Shown here one piece after another: positions 28,601 to 37,362 of a DNA stretch of 37,362 bases (the stretch's first letter is position 1; every line of letters begins with the position of its first letter). Origin of the DNA: Stentor coeruleus (lineage: Eukaryota; Ciliophora; Heterotrichea; Heterotrichida; Stentoridae); assembly GCA_001970955.1 (NCBI GenBank), contig MPUH01000742.1, positions 1-37,362 on the forward strand. Reading direction: 5' to 3'. The notes beneath the pieces are model-generated. The model was not told the DNA's origin. It made no database searches and was given only the letters and a program-made list of their open reading frames with translations. The position numbers and the translations under genes are program-made.

Positions 28601-31600
28601 CTGAACCTTCAGCTGGTCGTTGTTCTAGAATTTTTATAAACCCAAGATATTTCCCCTCCAACTCCGGAGTCACTTCGCAATCTATAATATAAAAACAAAG
28701 TAAATCCCAATAGCTCTCAATCTTATTCTTAAGTAACGCTTCATCAAAAATCCCCAATATTGCTTCAAGGAAAAACCCATTCAATTCTTGTATCTTCATT
28801 GACTGTTCTATAAAAAATGTCAACATAGCAGAACTCAAATACTTACAAGCACAATTAACAAATGACCCTAAAAGTAAATCTCTTATCGGATATCTTTTAA
28901 TTGTAGCCAAATATCTATCTTGATCTTTAGTCTTAAGATTTAATGCAATAGCTTTAGCATTACGGGCAATATGCCCAGAGTTTTCATTTTCCCCACATGC
29001 ATTAGTAGCTTGAACCAAAGAATCAAAAACTTTAGTCAAAAGTTTATCAGAAAAAAGTGTTTCCAACTTAACAATATCACTCAATATAGAAATAATTGTA
29101 ACATTATATTCAAGTACCAAAGCATTTTTATCATTTTTTTCAAAAGAATATTCTAAATACACATTAATCAAAGCTATAATCCCCCCATTTGCCGCAAAAT
29201 CTTCTATCCACTTTGGGTTTTTTATAAGTTGTTCTATAATTTTAAGATTGTATACTAGTTTATAAAGAGAAGATGTTGAGAATACTTCATTATAAGGTAA
29301 TGAAAAAGTTCTTAAAGAATTCAAATATTTTTCTATAAGAGATACTTTATTTAATATAGTCCAAGCCAGATCAGCACTATTTTTATCAAACATTGAAAGC
29401 ATTTCTAATAAACTTTCTTGAAAAATTTGGCATTTAGAAAAATATTGCCCAGGTGAAATAATATCTTGTCTTGCTGTGACGATATCAACAATAAAATAAT
29501 AAGGGGATTTTAAGCTGTTTAAAGGGATATCATCATATAAATAATCATACTTTTCTGAAGTATTAATTAAAGATATAATAATAGTATTTATATTTTTTTT
29601 ATAATGGTCAGCAATACGTTTTCTAATACTTCCAAGACTGATATTATAGTTTGTAGTAAATTTTATGAACTCAGTTTCTGAGATTTGTTTAAAAGCAACA
29701 GCGCAATTGTGTTGTGAAAACTCTTCACGTTTAATATTATTTTCTAGAAACTGTAGGACTAATGTTAAGGATTTATTAACTTGTATTGGATATAAACTAG
29801 AGACCATATATGTATGTAGAGTATTTAGAAAATCACCCCATATATCTTCACGTTTTAGAAGAAGAGTACGGCTTAGTTTAAGGTTTAGGTTGATAAGAAG
29901 CTTCATAGATTTAGAGACTATATCTTTGTCAACTGATCCAAAAACTATGCTTACAAGGTAATCGAAACCTCTAAGATTAATATTGTTTCTAGCATGAAAA
30001 GATTCGTATTTTATTTCTAAACATTTAAGTTCATAATTCACTTTGAGAAACACTTCGTAAAATACTTCAAAAGACTCTTTTGAAATTTTATCAGCTGCTT
30101 CAGTGGAGTTACCTTGAGCTAAATAAATCTTTTCTAGAATTTCGTTGTTCATCCCAGGAGAAAAACAGGTTTTTATAAGTTTGAGTAAGGTATTCCAGTA
30201 TTTCTTAATAGCTTTGATCCCATAGTTTGATGATAAAATATTATTTTTTAAATCAACTATATCATCAATAGTTACATCTAAACATTGCTTTGTTACTATA
30301 AACTTCCAGAATTTTAAACGGGTTTTTATGTTTTTAGTCTGTGTAAAAACAGGACGTTTTTCTAGATTGAAACCTTGAAGAAAAGATTTACTTATAAGCT
30401 TAAAAATCCCTTCGCTTGAAGAGTTAAGTTTTTTAAAAAGATCTTCACGGCATCGATAAGTTATGTTTAAATTGAGAATTTTTTGGATAATCATCATAGA
30501 CTGACAGACTGAGTCATTATTTTGTATGTTTTTTACAGATTTTTCTATATAATTGCCATAACTATCAAATGACTTTGTGTGTTTTAATAGATCAACAAAA
30601 CATTTTGTCGATATTTCATGAAGTTTAGGTTTAGCTGAGTCTAAACAGAGATCGTATAAAAGGTTTAAAGCGAAATATTCTTCCCTTTCTTGGGATATAG
30701 ACTTTATACTAAACTCGGAAATCATTCTTAGGAATTTTTCATCATAATCTTCTGCTGGGGTTTCTATGAGTTTTTTATATAGATAATGTTGGAGTTTAAA
30801 AGATATATGAGGGGATATATCGGTTATGACTTTATAGACGGAGATTAATAAGGAGTCATGATGGTTTTGGGCGTATTTGAGGATTAGGTCTAGATGGGAG
30901 GTTTCGAGTTTTTGGTTTTCGGCTAGGAAAATAAACACGCAAGATAGCCTTTTTATCATCTCTTCATGGGCGTTTTCCACAACAGTTTCTAATACTTTAT
31001 TTTCAATAATCCACCTCGCCAACACCTCAGAATTCAAAAACTTATACTTCCTCTTTACACTAGACTCTTTCTCACTAATATTCTCAATAAAATCTTTAAT
31101 TTCACTAAGCCCCTTGAGCTTTTTTTCCATATACGGGCATTTTAAAAGCTTTAAAGCTAATCCTAAATCAACTGAATCCCAATCATCATCACTGTCATCA
31201 ATCATTATTCTCAATACCCCAATAACATTAGAAACCATATCTTTTTCTAGCATTTTAATCTCCTTATCTGATATTTCTTGTATCCTTTCAATAACTAAAT
31301 TCTTAAATGTTGTAGTCCATAAAAGGTCAAAAGCTTTAGTAAAATAAGCTCGAATTTCATAAACAGGTAAATTGTAAATAAATCTAAAAGGGGCTTTTTT
31401 TATATCTCTATATAGAAATTACTCATTTTCTCTAAGGATTTCATTAAAAACATCAAATCCACCTATTGAGGAAAAGTAGTTTATAAGATAAAATAAGGTT
31501 TTATTACGTTGCTCTGTCAATGTTGTAAAAGAATAAACTTTTGGGATAATTTCCCATGATAATAAAGGACGGGAAGTTCTAAGATCAAGGGCAAATAGTC

Positions 31601-32168
31601 TTTTAAGGGTAAAAAGTAACTCGGGCCATGCACAAGATAGAGCTACTTGAGGGTTTGTTAGAAAAGATTCAGGATTTGTTAGATACTCGTTATAGTAAGC
31701 AAAATGTTCTTTGAAATTTTTTAGCCAGGTGACGATAAAATCTAAAACTTTTGTGAAAAAGGATATTGAAGCTTTTAAATCTGACTGTGTTTTGTAATCG
31801 TATACAAGTAAACAATCAACTAGAGTAAATAGTTTCCCTCTGATGAACTGAGTGATTTTGAAGGCAGTCTTAGGAAGATTTTCCATAGTTTCTTTACTTG
31901 CTGCGATTTCTTCTAGTGAAAACTCCCAATCTCGTATCGCTGTACCTTTTTGCCCAGTATATAATTCGCTTTTTTTACGAAAGGGGGCAATGCGGTTGGA
32001 AGTGAAAGAAAATGTATTGTCCCACTTTTCGCTCCAACCATCATACCTTATCCGAATCCACTTTGAGTCGAAATTAATAGCTAAAACTCTGCCTGTACAC
32101 CAGGTGTTCATGGTATCACGAGAATCAATAAAGCTGTCTTCTTGATAATCACTTATCCATTCAGACAT
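25680..32168 (-). CDS. Giant ubiquitin-specific protease (USP9X/USP24/USP34 type) with N-terminal Tudor-like domain, two exons
   Basis: Two large frames (249 and 1,857 codons) are one gene. Removing the 15-base intron 31408-31422 keeps the frame, adds the residues before the internal Met at 31253, and gives 2,157 residues. Residues about 20-65 resemble a Tudor/chromo-barrel module (WCTGRVLAINF, RIRYDGWSEKWDNTF, NRIAPF). A helical ARM-like scaffold of roughly 1,200 residues follows, including CPYMEKKLKGLSEIKDFIE, reminiscent of USP9X/USP34. The C19 peptidase domain runs about 1300-1640: Cys1309 in GIKNLGCICYMISSLQQLFF, YQCDHC of the zinc ribbon, His1584 in SGHYYSFI and Asp in FNDTLV. The Cys box has Ile where most USPs have Thr before Cys and Ile in place of Asn after Met. 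About 500 helical residues complete the protein. It should remove ubiquitin from protein substrates. Confidence 0.93.
31408..31422 (-). other. 15-nt spliceosomal intron in the USP gene
   Basis: On the coding strand gtaatttctatatag, phase 2. Retention gives an immediate TAA and loses the whole protease domain. Position 10 is A. The coding frame is open on both sides right up to it. Confidence 0.9.
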
Positions 32169-32904
32169 TTTTACATATACCTGGAGAAGATCTTTTTGTA
32201 ATTTTTATACTGTAAGAATTTTTTATCATTTTAAAGATAATGAATTGATTATGGGGAGTTGTATATTTGATGATAATGGATAGGTTTTGGCTTGAAAAAA
32301 TATTTTTATTTAAGGGGAATTGTAGATTGATTAGGATTTAATGGGGAAATAATGGAAGAAGGTGTAGTAGAAGAAAAATTTATTAAGAGATTATAAAGGT
32401 AGGATTTTTTATTGAGATTATCGATTATTATAAGAAAAAATACTAAGTGGTGAATTATTGAATTATTTTGGGATGAAGAAATGTTTTCTATTGCTTGAGG
32501 AGTTAAGATATTTATGCATTTAATTTAAGAAAATATTGTATCATAGCAAATATCCAAATAAAACTAAGAATTATTATTGTTTATCTTTAAACTAGCATTT
32601 CATAGAGGATAATAAGCATTTCCAGTTATAAAATGCAACCCTAAAATAACCTCAACTCTTTGAAACTGATAAAAAATCATTTTGCCGACAAAATAAAATA
32701 CTAAAATTCCCCATCTCTAATCACTAGACATACAAAAAACTTAATTCATAATGACTAAAAAATCCAAAATCTTTTGATATAAATCTAAGAATATATGTGC
32801 TTTGAGGTAATATGATAAGTATTATAGGAAATTAAAAGGCCTTAGAAGTTTTCTAATGAAAAGAAGTTAAAAGATTATTGTATATATTTTCTAATTAGCA
32901 ATAA
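32169..32904. other. Divergent spacer, G-rich left and C-rich right
   Basis: No gene seen. 32240-32520 is G-rich with almost no C; about 32560-32760 is C-richer. It probably carries promoters for the USP gene and the gene at 32905. No repeat or RNA gene was noticed. Confidence 0.5.
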
Positions 32905-33687
32905 ATGGCAAAAATAATATTCTCTGATCCTCTGTCGAGTGATAGAACCCTAAATACAAGTCGTATTGATGTTAGTGCTATAGAAATAGAACATAACCAC
33001 AACGAAAACTCAGTTTCTTTATATGATGCCTTTAGTTTTTCAGAGAACAGTACTTCTAAAATCGCAAACCAGAAAACTAAGACTCGTTTAAGGAATCTTA
33101 AAGGTAATTTAACTATAAAAAATTCAAGTATTTTTAACCTTATGAAAATGCTAGCGTTATGTGAGAATAGATATAAAATCGAAACTGAAAAACTCACAAA
33201 AGCTATAGCAAAGACAATGTTTATTAATAATATTGGTATAGTGAGCTTTATAGCTAGAATAAAACCTGTGATCAAAAGCTCAATTAGATGCATGAAAAGT
33301 ACGTATTTGTATAGGTGGAAGTCAAATACTGGATTTCAGGTTTTAAATAGAAGAGTTCAGAGAAAAGGATTAAAAGTGAAAGGACTTGTGAAAAGTGTTA
33401 GGAAATTGGTTAGGAGGGAGATGATTAAAGTATTTGTTACGGTCAGGGAAAGGGCTAACTTGAATGATGTTATTAAAAAAAGGAAACCATCACTTAGGTC
33501 ACAAAACGATTTGAGAAGAGATCCAAGTCCAAATAAGTCTTTAAGTTCAATGAGCATAAACTCTTCAGATCGACAAGTTGATGATCGGGCAAAAAAAGAA
33601 TTTAAACAAAGTATGCAAAACAAATTCAAGCCTGAAAACAAGCCTCTTGAGAGAATCATGGCTTCATCATATTTTCTAAACAAATAG
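32905..33687 (+). CDS. Basic helical protein of unknown function
   Basis: 260 residues. The N-terminal 50 residues are acidic and polar. Residues about 55-190 are strongly basic helix (KTKTRLRNLKG, VQRKGLKVKGLVKSVRKLVR, KVFVTVRERAN). The C-terminal 70 residues are Ser/Lys-rich and disordered, ending ASSYFLNK. No domain is recognised. A 15-base GT-AG string lies within the N-terminal region, but its splice signals are weak (see rejected items). The gene starts at the first ATG after an AT-rich leader. Confidence 0.6.
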   Translation: MAKIIFSDPLSSDRTLNTSRIDVSAIEIEHNHNENSVSLYDAFSFSENSTSKIANQKTKTRLRNLKGNLTIKNSSIFNLMKMLALCENRYKIETEKLTKAIAKTMFINNIGIVSFIARIKPVIKSSIRCMKSTYLYRWKSNTGFQVLNRRVQRKGLKVKGLVKSVRKLVRREMIKVFVTVRERANLNDVIKKRKPSLRSQNDLRRDPSPNKSLSSMSINSSDRQVDDRAKKEFKQSMQNKFKPENKPLERIMASSYFLNK

Positions 33688-34041
33688 TTAACAATAATCT
33701 TCAAAATTTATAAAAAAGCATATAACTAATCAGATAAAATACCAGAAAATACTCCAAAAATCAATACTAACAATCAAAAAAACAATTCTGAAAAATTAAC
33801 AATACCATTCTTGCAATAACATAAATTCTTGAATATATTCCCTATATTTTATTTCCTAACAAAATATACTTATCTAAAAAAAAACTCCCTTAGAAAATAT
33901 GCATATTCAATGATTCTTATATTTCACAATCATAAATACAATTAAATTATTTTTTCCCACCATCATCTTAACTAATAAACTGCAGTTTTTGATATAAAAA
34001 TCTATCATAATTAAAGAAATTTTAGCGGGACAATTTAAATA
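33688..34041 (+). other. Spacer between two + strand genes
   Basis: No gene seen. It is C-richer than G throughout. CTTATCT lies at 33869-33875, 167 bases before the next ATG. No further structure recognised. Confidence 0.5.
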
Positions 34042-34782
34042 ATGGAATCCAATTCAAACGCTTCTCCTAGTCTAAAAAGGAAATCAAAACCAATCGATGA
34101 AGGAATGATAGACAGTGTCCGTATAAAGCAACCTTCAGATGATGAAGAATTTTTCACTGCTTCAGAAGGTCTTACTGACAACGAAAACTACAATACAGAT
34201 TGCACAATCAAAGATTCATCAAATCCAAGTCAGAAATCCATAAAAAATTCATTTCCAATTGAAATTCCCCTAATAACATCTGAAGTTCTGACCAAAACCT
34301 CATCTCCCAAGAAATCAAAAGACTCAGAAACAAGAACCGAAAAAATCTCAGAAGATCAAGAAAGTCTAGTTAACCCCAGTTTTTTTCATTCAAGTTCATA
34401 TTTAAAGTTTGAAAACCTAAAATCCTCTAAAAAAAACTCAGAATATGAGACAATAAAAACAGATGTCCTATCTCAGACCTTAGAAAACGAACTTACAGTA
34501 AAACCTCAAGACCAAAACTTAAAAACTGAAGAGTTAAAAGATGAAATTAAGGTTGAGACTAAGACTGAAGCTAAGATTGAGACTAAGACTGAAGCTAAGA
34601 TCGAGACTAAGACTGAAGCTAAGATTGAGACTAAAACTGAAGCTAAGATTGAGACTGAAAATCCTACACTTGAAGTTTTAAAAGATAATACTGAAAAATC
34701 AACAATTGAAGAACCAAAAACAAATAATAAACAAGAAAATGAGTTAAACCAAGTAATAAATCCTAATAGCCAAGCTAATTAG
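34042..34782 (+). CDS. Disordered acidic protein with an eight-residue tandem repeat
   Basis: 246 residues, rich in Ser, Glu, Lys, Thr and Asn, and disordered throughout. A basic patch (SLKRKSKP) near residue 10 could be a nuclear localisation signal. Residues about 172-203 contain four copies of ETKTEAKI encoded by a 24-base tandem repeat. No domain is recognised. It converges on the RLP24 gene with only 17 bases between the two stop codons. The repeat could form a charged single alpha-helix. Confidence 0.6.
   Translation: MESNSNASPSLKRKSKPIDEGMIDSVRIKQPSDDEEFFTASEGLTDNENYNTDCTIKDSSNPSQKSIKNSFPIEIPLITSEVLTKTSSPKKSKDSETRTEKISEDQESLVNPSFFHSSSYLKFENLKSSKKNSEYETIKTDVLSQTLENELTVKPQDQNLKTEELKDEIKVETKTEAKIETKTEAKIETKTEAKIETKTEAKIETENPTLEVLKDNTEKSTIEEPKTNNKQENELNQVINPNSQAN
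34555..34650 (+). repeat. 24-base tandem repeat, four copies
   Basis: Units begin at 34555, 34579, 34603 and 34627. They differ at only two positions: ATC for ATT in copy two and AAA for AAG in copy four. Both changes are synonymous, so all four encode ETKTEAKI. A partial fifth unit (GAGACTGA) follows. Confidence 0.9.
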
Positions 34783-34799
34783 TTTAGTGTTTCTGAATA

Positions 34800-35270
34800 T
34801 TAATTGGTATCAACATTCATTCTATTGGTCAGTTTAAGGGTTATTGTATCTTTAAGCCCAGGGTCGTCTATTAAATGTATATTCTTTTCAATCTCCCTTT
34901 CATTAGCTTCCTTATGTCTTTCTTGAGCTTTTCGTACTCTGTTTTCCCAGAATCTCTTTTGTCTCGCTTCTTTGATTTCATTGACTTTTTGTATAGCCCC
35001 AACTGTTTCTACCACAGTATTTCTATTGTATCTAATAGGTACATTCCTTCTTTTTTCAAATTCAAATGTTGAGTCTACGGTCATTTCTTTGCCCATTGCA
35101 TGACGGTATGCTTTTGTCCATCTGACTTTACGAGGATTTCTTTTCATTTTGAAGTTCTTGAAGCATTTAGAACGACAGAACTTGAATACCTTGCAGTCGT
35201 TACGAGCAAACATCATACCATGGCCTGGGTAAATATTGCTGGAACAGAAGTAACACTTCTCAATCCGCAT
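34800..35270 (-). CDS. RLP24: RLP24 / RSL24D1, ribosome biogenesis protein of the L24e family
   Basis: 156 residues, slightly shorter than human RSL24D1. The N-terminus carries the L24e zinc-binding fold: [20 protein letters not shown], then [20 protein letters not shown] and [16 protein letters not shown]. The Cys of CxxC and CxxxC are the zinc ligands. The [20 protein letters not shown] segment is typical of RLP24 and distinguishes it from mature ribosomal eL24. RLP24 occupies the eL24 site on pre-60S particles and is exchanged in the cytoplasm by the AAA-ATPase Drg1. A basic helical tail follows. There is no intron. Confidence 0.95.
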   Translation of the reverse strand: MRIEKCYFCSSNIYPGHGMMFARNDCKVFKFCRSKCFKNFKMKRNPRKVRWTKAYRHAMGKEMTVDSTFEFEKRRNVPIRYNRNTVVETVGAIQKVNEIKEARQKRFWENRVRKAQERHKEANEREIEKNIHLIDDPGLKDTITLKLTNRMNVDTN

Positions 35271-35852
35271 ATTTACTTATTAGAATTTTGATTTCTTATT
35301 ATGAAGATGATGGGTTTTATGCTTAGAATGGGTTTTTTTAGTTAGGATTTTTTTCAGGATGTGATTTAGAGAGTTGTAGTAGGAGTATTAAAAAAATAAT
35401 AGGCTTTATAGAAGGTTTTTTATGTTTATGAATATGAAATAATATTTTTTTGAGTATGCTATTTGAGATAAAATAGAGAATTTTTGTGTTAAGGCTGATG
35501 ATTGATGAGGAAGTATAAAAATATGTATTGAAAATTAACAGAGGTTGAAGGTTTTTTGGGCATAAAAAGATAAATTTATATTAAGTTTTGAATAAGAAAT
35601 TTTCAAGATATGAATTTAAATATACAATATAAAAATATAACTCTAGCTAATACCAAAATTAATTTTTTATTTCAGATTTTGCCATCATACTATCCATAAT
35701 CAGTATTTTGTTTTAAAAATGATATAAGTTTTCTCTTTTACTTATAATTAATAAGCAAGCTTATACAATTTTACCGTACTAAATATATATTTAAAGTATT
35801 TTAAGTTATTTAAATCAATCATTAAGCTATCTATCATTCTAACCTTGGATTT
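35271..35852. other. Spacer between two - strand genes
   Basis: No gene seen. 35290-35560 is G-rich with little C on the + strand. The remainder is extremely AT-rich and slightly C-richer. Nothing further recognised. Confidence 0.5.
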
Positions 35853-36743
35853 TTAATCACTAAATCTTTTTAATAAATATAAGATATAAAAAAATATCCC
35901 AACAATCTCAACATAAACTATCTGAGAAGCTGCTAAATAGTCATCAAATGTGTATTCAGAAAATCTTTCTCCAGTCATTAACTGAACATCATAAGTAACA
36001 AACAATGAAAAGGGTATCATAGCTATATAAATATATAATATCGATCGATAGATCATATATGAAAATGATAAAGACAAGGCAAAGAATAAAGTGCATGCAA
36101 TAAATGCTGTCAGAACTGCTTTTTTTATATTAAAACCATCTTTGGACTTAGATGCATATAGTGCTAAACAAAAATTGATTCCAGCAAACATGACAAAAGC
36201 AGCCAAAGGGGCAGGGCTCTTATAATAGCTACAAATATAAGCTCCAATTAGCGATTTACTTATAGAAAACCCTGCAAATAATATATAGTTAATAGGTGTT
36301 TTCTTTGCACTGTTCTTAAAAAGCAATAAAAACACTCCTATAATTGCCATAATGATTCCACAGCTTACAGGTATTTTTGAAGCTTTACTAAATGATATAC
36401 GAATCTCATCTACTGATATCACAATTGCTATAACGATCATTGTCATAGTTGATTGCAAAGTTAAAATCAAGAAAATATTTCTAACAAATGTTTCATGGGT
36501 GTTATTTTTAGTAATCATTTTCGATGAATTGAAAGTTGAAAGCTTATCAACTATACTTCTTACACGATTAGACTTTGACATCATAATAGAAGTTTTGTCT
36601 AATGTGCCATTCATATCATTATCTATTGGAGTAACTTTTGAAGGACGAGGTCTTTTTACTAGATGATGTTCTTCTTTAGGAAGCCTTGACCTGGAAGGAT
36701 TTGAGCTATTTTCTTTTTCGTTATGATCTTCGCTTTGATTCAT
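35853..36743 (-). CDS. Lifeguard / Bax-inhibitor-1 family (TMBIM) membrane protein
   Basis: 296 residues. The first 85 are polar and disordered; the rest contains seven predicted membrane helices (about 88-108, 124-142, 152-170, 177-197, 208-230, 236-254, 275-293). Family marks are ETFVRNIFLILTLQSTMT before and in helix 1, TPINYILFAGF, NFCLALYASKSKDGFN, SLFVTYDVQLMTGERF, and FDDYLAASQIVYVEIVGIFF. TMBIM proteins are ER or Golgi calcium-leak channels that dampen cell death. Of the acidic pair that senses pH, the first (YDVQL) is kept, but the usual Asp of 'lYlDii' is Glu (VYVEIV). There is no intron and the stop is TAA. Confidence 0.85.
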   Translation of the reverse strand: MNQSEDHNEKENSSNPSRSRLPKEEHHLVKRPRPSKVTPIDNDMNGTLDKTSIMMSKSNRVRSIVDKLSTFNSSKMITKNNTHETFVRNIFLILTLQSTMTMIVIAIVISVDEIRISFSKASKIPVSCGIIMAIIGVFLLLFKNSAKKTPINYILFAGFSISKSLIGAYICSYYKSPAPLAAFVMFAGINFCLALYASKSKDGFNIKKAVLTAFIACTLFFALSLSFSYMIYRSILYIYIAMIPFSLFVTYDVQLMTGERFSEYTFDDYLAASQIVYVEIVGIFFYILYLLKRFSD

Positions 36744-37362
36744 GCTAAAATTTACGATTTATTAAATATTAGTTCTTTGAGTAGACTGTTTTACTCCAGT
36801 AAATGCCTGATTTTTTATAAAGGTTAAATCGATAAAAAATTTAAAGCCTATTATAAAATAAAGCCAAACTCAATTAAGTGTAAATTATAAGTTGTGATGG
36901 TTTTAGTGGGAATATTTTTCCACCTAACCCTTTTATAGCTTAAACGAATAAAACTCTAAAATCTTATCACAATTACTTCATCAAGAATACCCTACATAAA
37001 ATCCTTTAAATCTAATTTTATCATATTAGTTAGTATTAGTTAGGAATTATCGCTTGACTATTGTCCAGCCCTTGTTAATTTTAATTATATCATATAAAGC
37101 CCATATCTTTTTTACATAAATAAAAATATACTAACCCAGGTTCAGGTGTTAAAAAAACCAAATCACACTAGCGTAAATCTAATACATCACAAATCATATA
37201 ATTCAAACTTATCTAATTAACTTTTATCTCTTTAATTCATTATTGATTTATAATAAAAATAAATCAATTTGTATATAAAAAATTCTAAGCTACTCCTTTT
37301 TGTAGTAAAAAAATCTTATAATTTTATGAATATTTCATATGTGTTAATTATAAAGATGCTTT
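36744..37362. other. Right-hand end of the window, no gene seen
   Basis: 619 bases upstream of the TMBIM gene. The part from about 36900 is C-richer and G-poor, as seen ahead of + strand genes here, so a further gene may start beyond the window. CTTATCT lies at 37208-37214. No telomeric CCCTAA repeat is present. Confidence 0.5.

Noticed and set aside
32969..32983. A 15-base GT-AG string (gtgctatagaaatag) with A at position 10 in the basic helical protein gene
   Set aside because: The 5' end GTGC does not match the other introns, there is no stop to remove, and the region is not conserved enough to decide. It is left as coding.
37130..37160. A GGTTCAGGTG string resembling a tRNA B box
   Set aside because: It does not match the GGTTCRANNCC consensus, and no A box or cloverleaf arms are visible around it.
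1..37362. Possible UGA reassignment to Trp, as in Blepharisma
   Set aside because: Long conserved proteins read through under the standard code with TGG as Trp, and TGA serves as a stop at 1796-1798.

Overview
The window looks like macronuclear DNA of a heterotrich ciliate, most likely Stentor or a close relative. It is AT-rich and gene-dense, with short spacers and genes on both strands. Six genes are interrupted by introns of exactly 15 bases with GT and AG ends. The standard genetic code fits: TAA, TAG and at least one TGA serve as stops, Trp is TGG, and reading frames of up to 1,857 codons stay open. Fifteen-base introns combined with the standard code point to Stentor rather than Blepharisma (UGA = Trp) or Condylostoma. 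This assignment is inference from sequence features only.

Layout, left to right. 1-6.1 kb: a disordered protein with a probable frameshifted tail anchor, a mitochondrial protein with two Coa1-like domains (-), a short coiled-coil protein (-), a spliced coiled-coil protein (+), and a spliced SHIPPO/ODF3-type Pro-Gly repeat protein (+). 6.3-9.5 kb: a GTPBP1-type GTPase, a small coiled-coil protein and mitochondrial ribosomal protein mL49 (all +). 9.7-13.5 kb: a spliced PX-domain sorting nexin, an unrecognised small basic protein and a spliced coiled-coil protein (all -). 14.1-18.6 kb: a RING/IBR-PARP fusion (+), NudC (+) and a START-domain protein (-). 19.1-25.6 kb: a spliced RRM protein carrying an assembly gap, a dual-family immunophilin (FKBP-TPR-cyclophilin) and a four-CNB cGMP-dependent protein kinase (all +). 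25.7-32.2 kb: one giant ubiquitin-specific protease (-) assembled from two reading frames by a 15-base intron. 32.9-36.7 kb: two unrecognised proteins (+), the ribosome-biogenesis factor RLP24 (-) and a Lifeguard/Bax-inhibitor-type membrane protein (-). The two ends are non-coding or unresolved.

The genes are unrelated housekeeping, cilium/cytoskeleton, signalling and trafficking functions. There is no operon or obvious functional cluster. No tRNA, rRNA, CRISPR array, transposon, telomere repeat or prokaryotic-type element was seen.

The most unusual observation is a strand-symmetric sawtooth in base composition. On the + strand, composition drifts from C-rich/G-poor to G-rich/C-poor over about 1-2 kb and then resets abruptly. 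Resets fall in nearly every spacer whatever the gene orientation, and also inside conserved coding sequence. Within the SHIPPO gene the same Pro-Gly peptide repeat changes from CCA to CCT proline codons along the gene, so the drift acts on DNA and not on protein. All counts given here were made by eye.
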